Shown: positions 21,915 through 34,000 of the stretch, in pieces | Layout of the letters: each line of letters starts with the position of its first letter | Numbering within the stretch: position 1 is the first letter of the stretch | Assembly: GCA_038049695.1 (NCBI GenBank) | Contig: CP142456.1 | Location: 17,636,501 to 17,700,500 of the forward strand | DNA: 64,000 nt | Reading direction: 5' to 3' | DNA from: Cinnamomum chago | Taxonomy: Eukaryota > Streptophyta > Magnoliopsida > Laurales > Lauraceae | Program-made: the position numbers and the translations under genes | Notes under the pieces: generated by a model | Database searches by the model: none | What the model was told of the DNA's origin: nothing | The model's input: the letters and a program-made list of their open reading frames with translations, nothing else

Positions 21915-22318
21915 TAGGGGTGGAAAAATTGTAACCTGACCCACTAACCCGACTTGTATTCGACCCGTATTTCTGTATAACCCGACCAACATCCTATAAG
22001 GGTTGGTCATGAGTAGATAAACTTGACACACGCAACCCATTAAAATGGTGGGTCAGGTCAGGGTTGCCCCCATATCTAAACCGAGTCATATGGCTTTGTG
22101 TTTAACTCAAATATAACTTAAATTACTTGAAATGAATTGGGCTCGGGCCAAACCTCTACAAGTTGGGCTGGGTTGGATTGAGTTGACCCGCGTTGGATGT
22201 GGATTTTGACGGTCGGGTCAGGCTGTCTTGCAATGGGTGCGCGTTAGGTTACCTACGAGTTGGGCTTCAACCTATCCACAATGCTAATCAACCCGACCCA
22301 ATCAATTTTCCACCCCTA
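21915..22318. mobile_element. hAT-like MITE (TAGGGGTGGAAAATTG type)
   Basis: Near-perfect inverted termini TAGGGGTGGAAAAATTG and CAATTTTCCACCCCTA bound 404 bp of CCCGAC/GGGTTG-rich sequence. The expected 8-bp duplication is not found, perhaps because a second MITE inserted directly at its right edge. Confidence 0.65.
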
Positions 22319-22326
22319 GTTGTAAC

Positions 22327-22821
22327 TAGGGTTGCAAACGGATATCCGATTTTCCGAAGACCCGAAAGTTCCAATCCGCAAAAATACCGGGGTCTGGAAT
22401 GTATTTTAAGTTCCAATTCATAAACGGGTCCAGTTTCGGGCCCATATAGGTTCCGACACGAAGATCTGGGACCCGACATAAGAGCCTTTGATAATACAAA
22501 TTGTACATCAAAATAAACTTTTCTCTTTGACATTTTTATGTATAATACTGGAGGTAGTAGACTTGATGTACTGTTATAAATTGAATGATATGCTTATTTT
22601 AAGAAAAATGAAAAATAAAGATAAATTAGTTACAATTTTGGAACTAGATTCATGTCCTCTAAGTGAACGTGGTTCCGAAACCGAATCCGGGTTTTCCTAT
22701 TGAAACCGGGTCCGAAACCAACAAAACGGGTTTCAAGTCAAACCGGATCCGGAACCATTAAACGGGTTCGGATCTGGGTCCACTATGGTTCCGATCTAGA
22801 ATCGTTCCGTTTGCAACCCTA
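22327..22821. mobile_element. hAT-like MITE (TAGGGTTGCAAACGG family), copy 2
   Basis: 495 bp with termini TAGGGTTGCAAACGG and CCGTTTGCAACCCTA. Flanks GTTGTAAC and ATTGTAAC match at 7 of 8. It starts exactly 8 bp after the previous MITE ends, so its target was that element's immediate flank. Confidence 0.8.
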
Positions 22822-22829
22822 ATTGTAAC

Positions 22830-24661
22830 ATACATATAACATTAGAAAATCATCTCAGGTTTCACTCACCTACCCAAAATTCAAGTATGAGCCCACCCAA
22901 ACTATATTCAATCTTCAAAAACCAGGCCAAAAGTCTAGGCCTGAGCCTCAAGACCCTCATCCAAAGTTACATCTTCATCCGGGCTTGGTTGTAAGATGAA
23001 GGTTTGCATTGGCCCAAGTTCTATCTGTAGTCTTTAGACCCAAAGATGTGGGTCCATTATTGATGGCCCACACCCTTAATTTCAATGAATGGCCCAAAGT
23101 CGATTGATGCATTTAAAACCTTTAACGGCTAGAAGATTAAAACCCATTCAACGGCAAGCTAAATTGGACCGTTGTAATTGAATGCCTCCATAAAGCCCTC
23201 TATAATAAATTTACACAAACATCGGAAAATCAGATGTCAACCATTGCAGAATGTCCCTTATAATAATGATAGAAGCTCAAATGGGTCCACAAGGGTCGGA
23301 CACACTTAGGGCCCCACTCCAAGATTGGGTCAGATGGGATAGTTGGCATGTTTGTGGGACCCGCTGTTGATATTTATACCCAAGATTTGATCAGATGGAC
23401 GTTGGTGGGTATCCTTTCGATCGCCATCAAAGGGATGGTTCAAGTAAGAAATTAGATCTTTATTTTCCAATCATCCATTTTATGGTCATAGATAAGTTGC
23501 TTATAAAATTTATTGGATGTAATTTTCGTAGATAGCTAGATCGGTGACTATCAGGGGATTTCCCATTGTGTGATCCACTTGTATGGACCATAAGCTGGGC
23601 CCCACCAAGTGTTTGCGTTTGGCAAGCGAGCTCACCGTAGAATTTCCCAATTTTAAATAAGTCCCTCACTATAGTTAAGGCTTTAAATACTCTTCAGATG
23701 AACATAATGACCTCTTTGAGATATAAGGTGAGAGAATGAACAGTCAATGAAAAGTATGCCTCAACAACATGATTGAAATTGAATTATTTGTTGAGAAATA
23801 ATTGGGTGCATCTGGATGCACCATGGACCCCTACCAGTTGTTTTGCATTTTTCCGACCCTCTGGGGCCATTTTTTCTTGGAGACGTAGTTGGATCTCAAC
23901 TCACCCATTGATTTATTCAGTGTGTTGATTGGATTGAATGATACCAAAGACCTAACTTCAGGCATCATCTAATCTAGTGGTGAACATCACTGAAAAGCCA
24001 AGGTTAACAGGCCTACCATCTTAAACACAAATCTTAAAAAGAAATAGAAAAACTCTTCTTTTCTGGCACTGGCGAAATCTTCCTCATATCAAAACTGAGG
24101 GCCCATCATTAGATTGTTCATGTGTAGAAAAATGTGATTATTCTTCAGTCAGTGAGAATGGAAAATTACCGGGTCTTTTGCAGCTTCATGAAGCAAAATC
24201 ATAGCTAGCAGCCTTTAAAATGTCTTCTGAGTCTTTTCTCTCTCATTCTGTTGTAGCTACTTCTGCTGCTGTGTTTTTGACTGACACATGCTGTGGGTTT
24301 CCTTTGCTTGCCCAAGCTATGGGTTTTCTCTATTCAGCTGACTGGCTTGTAGGTTTTCTTTTGGTTTTCCACTTTGTGGTTAGCTCTCCCTCTGCTACCT
24401 TTTACTGGGCTGCAAACTTTGTAAAGCTGCCACCCACAATCACCACCCCCTTCTTTTTGTTATTTGCTTATTTCTCTTTGCAATATACATACTTTTCACT
24501 TATCTTCCAAAAACCAATGTGATTTAACAATAAACATCAAAGTGATAATAGAAATGATTTGAGCCATTTGAACTTAAGAAAGTGAGCCCTGCTAAGGGGA
24601 AATCTTTTATTGGACACATAAGTCAGAGAATTGCATTTAACTCTTTTTAGTTTTTTAGCAG
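22830..24661. other. intergenic, no gene seen
   Basis: No supportable gene. A 100-codon hydrophobic frame at 24220-24522 (plus, ATG start) resembles no family I know, lacks any visible promoter or intron context, and is left unannotated. Confidence 0.4.
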
Positions 24662-24965
24662 GAGGGATTCTATTGGCACCTCAAAATTTGCTCTCGCACT
24701 GCACAACAGAAAAAGAAAAAAAAGAAGAAGAGGAAGAAAGTTTTCCTACACTACCCCTCTTCACTCTCCCACCCTCCCCGCACCCCCGCGAGGGAGCGAG
24801 CGAGGGAGGGGAGGGAAAGAAAATAGATGGGGAGGGAGGCCGGCTGGGGCTCCCTTCCTGTCAGGGACAGGGGGAGGGAGGCAACGTCATTGAGAAATTT
24901 TTTTTATTTTTTTGTCTTCTAGCGTAGGATAGAGAGGAAAATTTCTGGTGCCAATAAAAATCCTC
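24662..24965. mobile_element. Mutator-like MITE
   Basis: 304 bp with inverted ends: left GAGGGATTCTATTGGCACC, right mirror GGTGCCAATAAAAATCCTC. Flanks TTTTAGCAG and TTTTAGAGG match at 7 of 9, consistent with a 9-bp Mutator-type duplication. The centre is strongly purine-rich (GAGGGAG runs). Confidence 0.65.
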
Positions 24966-25477
24966 TTTTAGAGGGAGCCTCACATAGTTTTGGATACAAA
25001 CCTTCATAAAATCATGTGTGATGATGATGATGACGATAAAGATGTTATTATGATTCATGTTCTTTTTTTTTTTTTTTTTTTTTTTCTGAGAAGCCCTCCA
25101 ATCTGAAATGGCTCTTATTGTCCCACTGACCATGACCATGGCCCATCAGAGGTAGGGTCCACCATGTGATAGGCTCAGAAGTCAGACCTCCCTCACCCAA
25201 CCCACAAAGTAGAATCCTTGATAAATATTTATCTATGTATATACAAATGCTAACTTTATTTCAAACTTTGAAAAGTTCAGGAGCTGTGACATACATTAGA
25301 TAACATATCCTTTTTCCAATGCGCCTATGCCTTTTGGCCTTTTTCATGTCCTTTCCACCTTTACATGCAGGCAGAGGAGAATGTATAGTTGTTGGTTTGG
25401 AGAGGAAAACGACGGCGCAGACACTGCAAAATGCTTCGAGACATTCCAAAAAACACCATGACCGAGGACCCGTAAAC

Positions 25478-26085
25478 TAGAGATGTCAAATGGGCCGGGC
25501 CGAACCCGCTAGTTAACGGGCACGGCCCACAAGGTACGGCCTGTGATATGGGCCGTGTTGGGCCGAGGAGGCTGGGCCCGTTGACCCGCCGTCTAAAAGT
25601 GACTTTTTTTAAAAAAATTGTCCATTTTACCCCCCCCCCCCCAACAGCAATAAAACGATCATATAAGGAATATTTTATGTCATTTTCAATTTTACAAAGT
25701 CTATAATACTCTAACCCTCTTATTCTTTTTCTAAATTTATTAGTGTTATTTATACTATTCTAAGTTTCTAACCCTCAAATATTTCTATGTAAGAAGTGTA
25801 TATCGTGACAACTTGCCAATAGGCTCAACTTTGCTAAAAGTTGGATTAAGAAAAAAAAAAAAGAAAGAAAGAAAGAAAGAAAACAAAGAAAGAAAGAAAG
25901 AAAAAAAAATAAAAAAAGAAAGAAAGAAAGAAAGAAAGAAAAAAAACAAAGAAAGAAAGAAAAAAAGAAAAAAAAAAGAAAGAAAGAAAGAAAAAAAAAA
26001 AACAAAGAAAGAAAGAAAGAAAGAAAAATAAAAATAAAAACAAAGAAAGAAAGAAAAAAAACAAAGAAAGAAAGAAAGAAAGAAA

Positions 26086-26125
<40 letters not shown>

Positions 26126-26217
26126 AGACCACGCCCAGCAGGCCCGCCTGGCCCGGCCCGCTCCAGGGGCGGGCCGTACCAGGGGTTTTTCCCGGCCCGG
26201 CCCGTTTGACATCTCTA
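25478..26217. mobile_element. hAT-like MITE swollen by an (AAAG)n tract
   Basis: Inverted termini of about 24 bp starting TAGAGATGTCAAA with a GGGCCGGGCC inner part, mirrored at the right end. Flanks CCGTAAAC and CCGGCAAC match at 6 of 8. Of its 740 bp about 275 are simple sequence (25848-26124), so the ancestral element was probably near 465 bp. Confidence 0.75.
25848..26124. repeat. compound (AAAG)n / poly(A) microsatellite
   Basis: Blocks of GAAA repeats interrupted by A-runs and ACAAAG, ending in about 40 consecutive A. It lies wholly inside the hAT-like MITE. Long open frames here are pure low-complexity artefacts. Confidence 0.9.
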
Positions 26218-26225
26218 CCGGCAAC

Positions 26226-28924
26226 CATCCCTCTCATTCCCATTCATTGGCCAAATCTTGCTAAGAGTGCTGATAGCATGGGTGTCCTAGAATTAGAATA
26301 TGAGGGCCCTCACTTTTTTTGTTTTGTTTTTTTCACAGGAATGTCTGAAAGTTGTATCTACTGAATCATGAATGTCTGAAGATTTTAAATGCTGAATGTT
26401 TGAATGCTACTAAATTTTTTATTTTATTCATGCTGAAATTTCTGTTGGAAAATTTTATACAACTTGAATTTCATAAAATCATAACTTCTAGGAGGAAGTA
26501 TGAATCCTTTGATGCTTGGATCACAGAAAATTTCTGACATTGGAGGATCCAAGCGTTGGGCATGTTTCAGATCCAAGCGTCATCCTAAGCCTTTAAAACT
26601 TACTTCATCAATTTATTCAAAACTTAGTGAATTATATATATATATATAATATTCATAAAATTTTACTATTTTTATGATATAAGTAAAAAAAAAAAAAAAA
26701 GAAGTGGTCTCATATAAAACCATGTTAACACCACTTCTTTTGGCTTGGGGACCTAAGTCTTGTCATGTAGTAAGTTACCATTTACGCAACTGCCTTAAGT
26801 GCAATTATTTATTTATTTTTTATAACGTGGGTATTCTGAGCTATTCGACCCAATAAGACTAATCCCTCATGAGACACCTTCTAAATCTATACAAATGTAC
26901 ACTGAAAAAATCTAAGACGGTTTGGAATGCAAGACACGGGAGAGCGAGCAAAGCCACCACTTATGTCACTCTACTTACTCCCAAGGGAGTACATTTGCAT
27001 TAGTACTCATTCTTGCTTTTCACAAATGTCCCCAAGTGAGGCGTTTGTTTGCAAAAACTCCCTACGAGATTTATTCTTGTTAGGAAGTTCCTAATAGCAT
27101 GTCATAGACTGTCGTTCAGCATTTAAGCAGCTTGTTTGCTTTGAGAATTGAAAAAAATCCAGCCTTACAATATATATATATATTTATCACTTAACAGATA
27201 TCCAACTTTCGAATTGCTCAGGTCTTTGAACATTTGTGAATCCATCAAAGGGACAACATTTAGAATTTTCACATATCCTGCGAGAATTATATCCTCTAAG
27301 CAACCAGGTTAGGGATATATGATGTGCAAATGCCAAAAAAGGGAGAGTTTCCACTGCAGGTCATTTAAAGAATTGCAAGTGGTAAGGCACATTATTTGTT
27401 GTAGTGCCAAACTGCCAATGGTGTGGAATTTGAGTGTAGGGTATGTGTGTGAGAAAGAGTATTTTACCAGAGGGTACATAAAGCACGTGGATGCAGAACA
27501 GTGGGAAATTCTCTTCCTACCAAATAAGAAAAAAAAAAAAAAGAAGTAATTCTTTGGGGACCAATAATTGATGATGTGTACAATTGAATAATTGGAAATT
27601 GAAAGATTTTACCCTTTGATATGCAGCCTTTGAAGAGATGGTTTAGAGGGGAACATGACGATCCATGCTGTAAAGAGAAGAAATATTTTTAAAAAAGGAC
27701 ATACTGCAAAATTATTGGTGTTTAGAGCATCCCCAATATTCTCAAACACGATTTTGTAGATCCAATTGCTGGGGCTAATTTCTCTGCTAACTGGGAAAAA
27801 GGACAGAACGTTCCTAAGATAAGGACTGCCTTGGTGTGGGGGCCAACTTGAAAGCATTGCAATCATCGGTGTTTCAGATTCGAAATCTCACAACCAACCT
27901 ATCTATTGAAAATAAAAACCATGCAATCTAAGAGAAGTACTGTTTTCAGAAGCTCAAAGTTGGTCAAATTCTTGCCATTAGATAAAGTGGGATGGGTGCC
28001 AAAATTTGCAATCCTGATTGAAGGGCAAACCAAAATTCAGACACATATATCATATTTGGATAATAGCTAATTTACAATGTTTTTTTTTTTGGGAGTAGGG
28101 TTGGGGGATACAGGATGAGTGTCAATCAAACTGATTAGAAAACCCCTTCATCTTTCCTCTTTTCTTCTTTCTTTCTTTTGGGTTTCTTTTCCAATGGTAA
28201 CATGACTCAGCCTCTATGGTTGCCACATTGAGCACCTTCCAACTTAGTTACGGGCTCTTAATAATTCCCCTTCATTGTTATTTCTATGAGGAATCCTGCC
28301 AATGTTTCGGTATATATATTACACGAAAGGAAAAAAAAAGATTTTCAAATTTCACAAAAAGGGGAAAAAGTCTATTTGTTAATTCTTGTGTGCAAGGAAC
28401 TATTACATGCAATTAAATTATGAGATTTTTCCCTATAGCTTATCTTTAGAGATGACTTTCCCCTACTTCTTCCCAAAAACTTTAATAATCCCTACACCTT
28501 CTCTATGATAGGGGAAATGACAAAACTACCCAAACCTTCTTAAGGCATCTTCTTTCCTTGATTTTTACATTTTCTCCCCGCTTGTTATGAGTTCTCTTTT
28601 GCTCTTACCAAATATTTGGTCATTGCAACATGTGTGGTCCACCTTTGTGTGAACAATCCACCTTTACATATTAAGCTGAAATTTAATACAATGAACATAT
28701 TGGGAGTGGTTGTTCATCCAACAACTTTAAACAATAAAAGAAAAGTCTCGAATAGGATAAATTAATTATTTCTCTATTTTGTAATAAAAATTGGTATTTT
28801 TTCCATGATAAAAAAAAAATGTACATTTTCTTGATACTAACACCAAAAACCACATTGATTGATAGATAGTAAGGATGGAAGACTCATAAAATTTTAGTTG
28901 TCTATCTTGCTAGGGCCGATTTGA
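26226..28924. other. intergenic, no gene seen
   Basis: AT-rich DNA with short (AT)n tracts at about 26634-26650 and 27171-27184 and several A/T runs. No coding, RNA or bounded mobile element recognised. Confidence 0.45.
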
Positions 28925-29330
28925 TTGCATGAAAATAAGTTTCAGGAATTATAAGGAACCACTTTACCACTAATTTCTTATCTTGAACATAGAACATGGC
29001 TTGTTTATTTGCATGGAATTGAATTCTCAAGAATTTAGAGAAATTAATTCATTATTGTTAAAATAAGATTGGGCCAATCTATTAGTATGGATCTGAACTT
29101 TTAAAAATTCAAAAAGGCACTCATTATGCCATAAAAGATAGGACCTATTTGTTCACATGAAATTGAATTCCTACAAATTTAAAGGAACTCATTTTACCAT
29201 GAAATCCCTTATCTTGAAAATTTATATCATGTTTGCTTGCATGAATAGAATTCTTAAAAAAGCAAAGAAACTCACTTTACTGTGAATTCCTTATCTTGAA
29301 AATATAATTAGAGATTGAATTCCTAAAAAA
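28925..29330. repeat. degenerate tandem repeat
   Basis: The phrase order GCATG(A)AAT.GAATTC, AAGGAACTCA.TTTACC, CCTTATCTTGAA recurs three to four times at intervals of roughly 110-180 bp, with substantial divergence. Confidence 0.45.
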
Positions 29331-29580
29331 TGTTGTCATCATCTTGTCATTTAAAAATACATTGAAACAAAATCATAAAGTTATTAACCATTTATTTGAT
29401 TTGAAAATTAAGCTCAATCTTGAATTTAGCTTATATTATAATATGACAGGCAAAAAAAAAAAAAAAAAAGCATAATATTGGATTGTATACAATAATAACT
29501 CACTTCTTATGTGTAAAATCTGTATCCAACTCTCTAATTTCATCTATGAGCATCCAAGAAGCTATGTTGTGGGGCCCAAA

Positions 29581-29918
29581 TGATGCAAATCCAGTTTAAT
29601 TTCTTATTTAATTATTCAATTGCAATTAGAATTAGCTTTACAACTTTATAGGATTTCTTATTTTATTTTCCAAGGTAATTATTAGTTCGTTTCCTAGTTT
29701 AATTAGGTGACTCAGCCCCTAACTTTTCTTTTTCCTATTTATACGCACGTTGTAAAGATTAGAATTCATAGAGTTGATTAATAGAATTGAATTTCCCCCT
29801 TGAGGTGCATCCTCTTTTTTATGGTCTCTATGGAGACGTGTAGTGTTTGCGGACACGTGCTTTGGCACCAGTATTGTGCTTCGACACTTCCTCGCAGGTC
29901 CTAACCCTAAGGTCTGCA
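29581..29918 (+). mobile_element. solo LTR of the 8.2-10.4 kb gypsy family
   Basis: 338 bp from TGATGCAAATCC to GGTCTGCA aligns, in opposite orientation, with the LTRs at 8212-8555 and 10029-10387. Shared blocks include TTTCCTAGTTT.ATTAGG and GTGTTTGCGGACACGT. No internal region or second LTR follows, so it is a solo LTR left by recombination. No target-site duplication was recognised. Confidence 0.75.
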
Positions 29919-29921
29919 TCA

Positions 29922-30059
29922 CTATGATATCCGGATACTTTAGAATAGGAAATGCATTGTGTGCAGATCGTATTTCATACCTCACTTGTGTATAATCCAC
30001 ATCCCTGCCACATCCATGGCATGTGCTTGCCATATCCATGTCGTATCGATGCATTATAG
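29922..30059 (+). mobile_element. 142-bp-family hAT-like MITE, copy 2
   Basis: 138 bp, CTATGATAT...GCATTATAG, aligned with copies at 4838 and 32070. It begins 4 bp after the solo LTR. Flanks do not match, so one end may have been rearranged. Confidence 0.65.
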
Positions 30060-30915
30060 CCAAGAAGGCCTTCTTTGGTCAACAAAAATGCTCATGACTT
30101 TTCAAGAGGGAAAAAAACATATGGAAGAAGAAACACCAGTAAATCATTCCTAATTAATTGGCAACTCTATCCACTACAAAGAATCTTCTAGAATTTTGTG
30201 GAAAATGACCATGTTATCAGGAAATCATCCATTAATATCAAATCTTTTTTCTGTATTTGGTTATTCCCTAACATAGTAATTTGGTTGTCAATCAGAAATA
30301 GCCATTAATTTTACTTTGAATCATTAATAATTATTCAGAAAACTGGCTCCAGAAAATACGATGGTGCTTTGATGATGATGAACAAAATTAAATAAACCAA
30401 AGGTTTATGAAACATAAAGTACAACAGTCAGTAGTCACTACTTTTTTTTCCTAAATATGTAAGTAAAACAAGGCACTCGAGATAGTTCAGAGCTAATTAT
30501 GCAAAAAATAAAGTTCGAAATTAAGAAATATCATGTAATTGATGTAAATTTGACGTGCATAAGCATCCAAATTTTGCTAAATTCCAAAAAGTAACCGTGC
30601 TGATTGTAAGTAAATATAAAAGATACACATCATATCCTTACCCAGGATGTCAATAAATAGAAGAATCAAGCACCTAACAATAACTAAGAATATAAAAATC
30701 ACCTGGTGGAGTTGCCACAGCTGATGTCATGACACCTGGTGGACCTGCTTCCTTGAGCAACATGTAAAACCATCTGGACTCTCTCCATTGGTTTGAATTG
30801 ACGTATGCAAATAAACAGTAAGTGTTCATTCATAAGGCCTCCAACAAGTCTGCGATGTACCTCATGCTATGCAATGGATGATAAAAGCCAATCAATCTCA
30901 AGCAAGAGACAAAGG
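30060..30915. other. 3' flank of the GMT1 gene
   Basis: No separate gene. The GMT1 3' UTR should lie at the right side of this stretch on the minus strand; I could not choose a polyadenylation signal with confidence. Confidence 0.4.
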
Positions 30916-31076
30916 CTACCAGAACCATTCATGTCGAGAATCTACTGCTTTCACATTAGTTGATATCAGAGGCATGGTACCATAGAGGGAAACGAAGTCA
31001 TTGAGACATTTATTCCTTGTCTTGCTATGACCTTTCAAGCTACTGATTCCCGAGGCTCCAATCTCATATATCTTTC
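30916..31076 (-). CDS. GMT1: GMT1 exon 5
   Basis: 161 bp after acceptor TGTACAG. Encodes KIYEIGASGISSLKGH to the C-terminus DSRHEWFW and stop TAG at 30916-30918. Confidence 0.9.
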
Positions 31077-34000
31077 CTGTACATGTGAGAACGATTTTGT
31101 TGTGAGGTTAAAAAGAACACTCGACTTCAAGTAAAACCAAGTATTATTTGGTTTGAAAACTTTAGGTAAAACTGTTAGATATCTGTTCAGCCATATGTTT
31201 TGGTAGGGTGAAAAATCAAGAACATAGGCGGTGGGTTGTAATTTGTCCAGTTTTTGCACAATGCCACAGTAAAGATAAGAAGCATTGAAGGGAGAAAAGA
31301 ATATCCTATTGTGGTCATTTTATTGATACACAGAATACATAACCATCCGTTCTTTTTTATCAGCAGTACATAATCATCCTTTCTATCAAATATTGAAAAA
31401 TGATTATGATTTGGGAATATCCAGATGCCCATAAATTGACTGGTGACTACAGTAACTTCTCCAAGGTGCATGTAACCAAAATAAGTTAAATATAAAAATA
31501 TAGCCGCAAAATCAAGCTAAAAGAAACCAAGGCATCCATATATAGTTCCAGAAAAGGTAATGACCAGAAATGGATTACTTCGTCATGTTGTGCTGCATCC
31601 AATTCAAGTTTTTTTTATATGGTTGGACATGTTCACAGAAGACCAGAACAATTTTACAAGTTCAAAGAAGCATATAAACATGCAAAAGCATACAAAAGTT
31701 TCTCTCAATATTACATTCCGGGCCATCTGACAAATGCATGTATGAAAATCCATACAATCAATGCACATGCACGTACAGAAGTCAAGTGATAAAGTAGGAG
31801 TTTAGTTACAGTTATCTTTTGGTATTATCCTTCAGTGATTTAAATAAATGGATTGATGCCCAGTTAGGTAGGAGATTTGTTGGAGAGATTTGATTGATCA
31901 GTAGCCATTAGCCAAGGAATCGTGCCAACTTCACAAAGTATCTAGCGAAGGATTACACTACTCTCCTCAAAACTGTGTAGCACAAAGAGGATTTCTTCCC
32001 CTCTTGGTGGGGTTGGGCCCCTATCACAGTGTTATCAATGGACACATGCAACATCTCAACACTCCTAACCTATGATGCACAGATATGACATGGATACGGC
32101 AAGGACAAGCTATAGACACGGCTGGGACACGGATTTTACAAATAAAAAGTGAAGTATCGGATACGATACTACACGATACATTGCCCATTTTGAAGTATCC
32201 GTGCATCATAACTCCTAACACCCTCTTTTAGAATAACATCTACTTCTTCGTTAGCCCCTCCAAAAAAAGGGCAAGGATTGTATTTCTATGCAACATGGAA
32301 GATAAATAGATAATATGGCCCATGGATTCTTTGCCTGACAGTGCTAGATCTCTCTACATCCTAGGAGAAACGGTATGGCCTCATGTCCAAAGAAGAGAAT
32401 TAATTCCGCAAAACTTTCAAATGATTTTTTCATTCAAGTAATATTGAAAAGTAAAAACTCTGACAACCACATTTGCAAATTTATTGAATTTTCATAAGAG
32501 AAACGAGACAAAGCCCTATGCTAAATCTAAACCAACCACCTAATAACTCATTTAACCAAGTCTTAGAAAAATAACAAAGTAACAGAGTTCCAATTTACTA
32601 AAGGAAAACAACAGCTACCCAACACTTGCATGAAATTCTTATTCAAGAAAGTCAAAACTAAGAAATCACCTGACTCCCTTACATATTTATAAAATTCACT
32701 ATTAGAGAAACAAAATAGAATCCTTTTTTTTAATGGTAAACAAAATAGAATCCTATGCTAAATCTAAACTGCTCACCAACATTTCATGTAAGCCTTAGAA
32801 AATTAACATAGTAAAAAGACTTCCACTTAACATAACTTCTTCAAACACTAGGACTCCAGAAAGACATACCCTACAAAATAACGTCTTTTGGAATTAGGAA
32901 AGAGGAGTGGCATCCTCATATTGGGATATGCAAAACCCATGGTACTTGTTGGTCTGTGACCCCATTTCCATGTCATGCATCACATTCTCACCCACAAAGA
33001 GGCAGGCATACTGCCACCTAATGTTATTATTTTCCATCCTAATAATTCGGTACGAATCCAATAGCTTCTAATTTATTTACGTTGGAGATTTTGTTCATAT
33101 TCACAATTATAAACATTCATTCATATAATATGGATAGTTTACTTGCACAATTTTGGAGCATGAAATAAATCTTTGTCGCGTTAACAGTGTATATAGTAGC
33201 ATGTAGTCTCATGAAAATGACTCGAGGAAAACTAGCAAAGCACTTACCTTTGACCCATATAGGAGGAGCACTAGTGGCATTAGCGACCAACAAAGACATG
33301 GCAATGTCTTCACAATTTCTGCAAGCAAACAAGAATGGATCACATATGGAACTTGTTCTAATAAGATACATGGATGAGGAAAGAAGCAAGTATCTAATCA
33401 GATAACTTAGATTAAATATGATATATATCTGCTAGGGCCTACCTGGGGCCCCATAGATCTTTGGGGGTGGGGGTGGTGGATGGAAAGATCCACTCATGAT
33501 GGACCCAAATGTTAAAAATGGGGTCAATCTCATGCCTCTAAATTGGAAAAAAATTTGCCCCTTGATCCAATGGTATAGTCCATTTGACTATAAGGGGGGT
33601 CACATGTGTGTGAATAGTTCGGATGGATCATAAGGTGGGTCCACTGGAAGTTCTCACCATACAACGGTGAGAGGAGTTCACAGAGGAAATTGCATACATA
33701 TGGAACTTGTTCCAAGATTTAATTGCACAAATTCATGAAATGATAAAAGGATGGGTGAGTAGATTTGTCTTCACATATATGAAGGTCTCAAAATTCCATG
33801 TAGGAACAACTAGAAGTAGGACCAGGCACACGAGCAAGATTCTGAAAAGGAAGCCATGACAGCACCAAGGTAGAGGGTTCTACAAGACAGCAACCACAGT
33901 TTTGAGAATACCTTTCTCTGGTTACATAATCATGAATAGATGAGGGCATCTGATAGGTGTACAAATCCAAGTACTTTCGATGAAAAAATGCTGCTTTGGA

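Noticed and set aside
24220-24522. 100-codon hydrophobic plus-strand frame with an ATG
   Set aside because: No domain, no homology recognised, T-rich composition explains the hydrophobicity; not enough to call a gene.
25775-26243. Phe/Leu/Ser-rich 150-codon minus frames and Lys-rich plus frames
   Set aside because: Direct translations of the (AAAG)n microsatellite.
30916-31076. Suspected frameshift near the end of GMT1 exon 5
   Set aside because: Recounting the bases around 30960 gives 161 bp and an intact C-terminus ending in EWFW, so no break is present.
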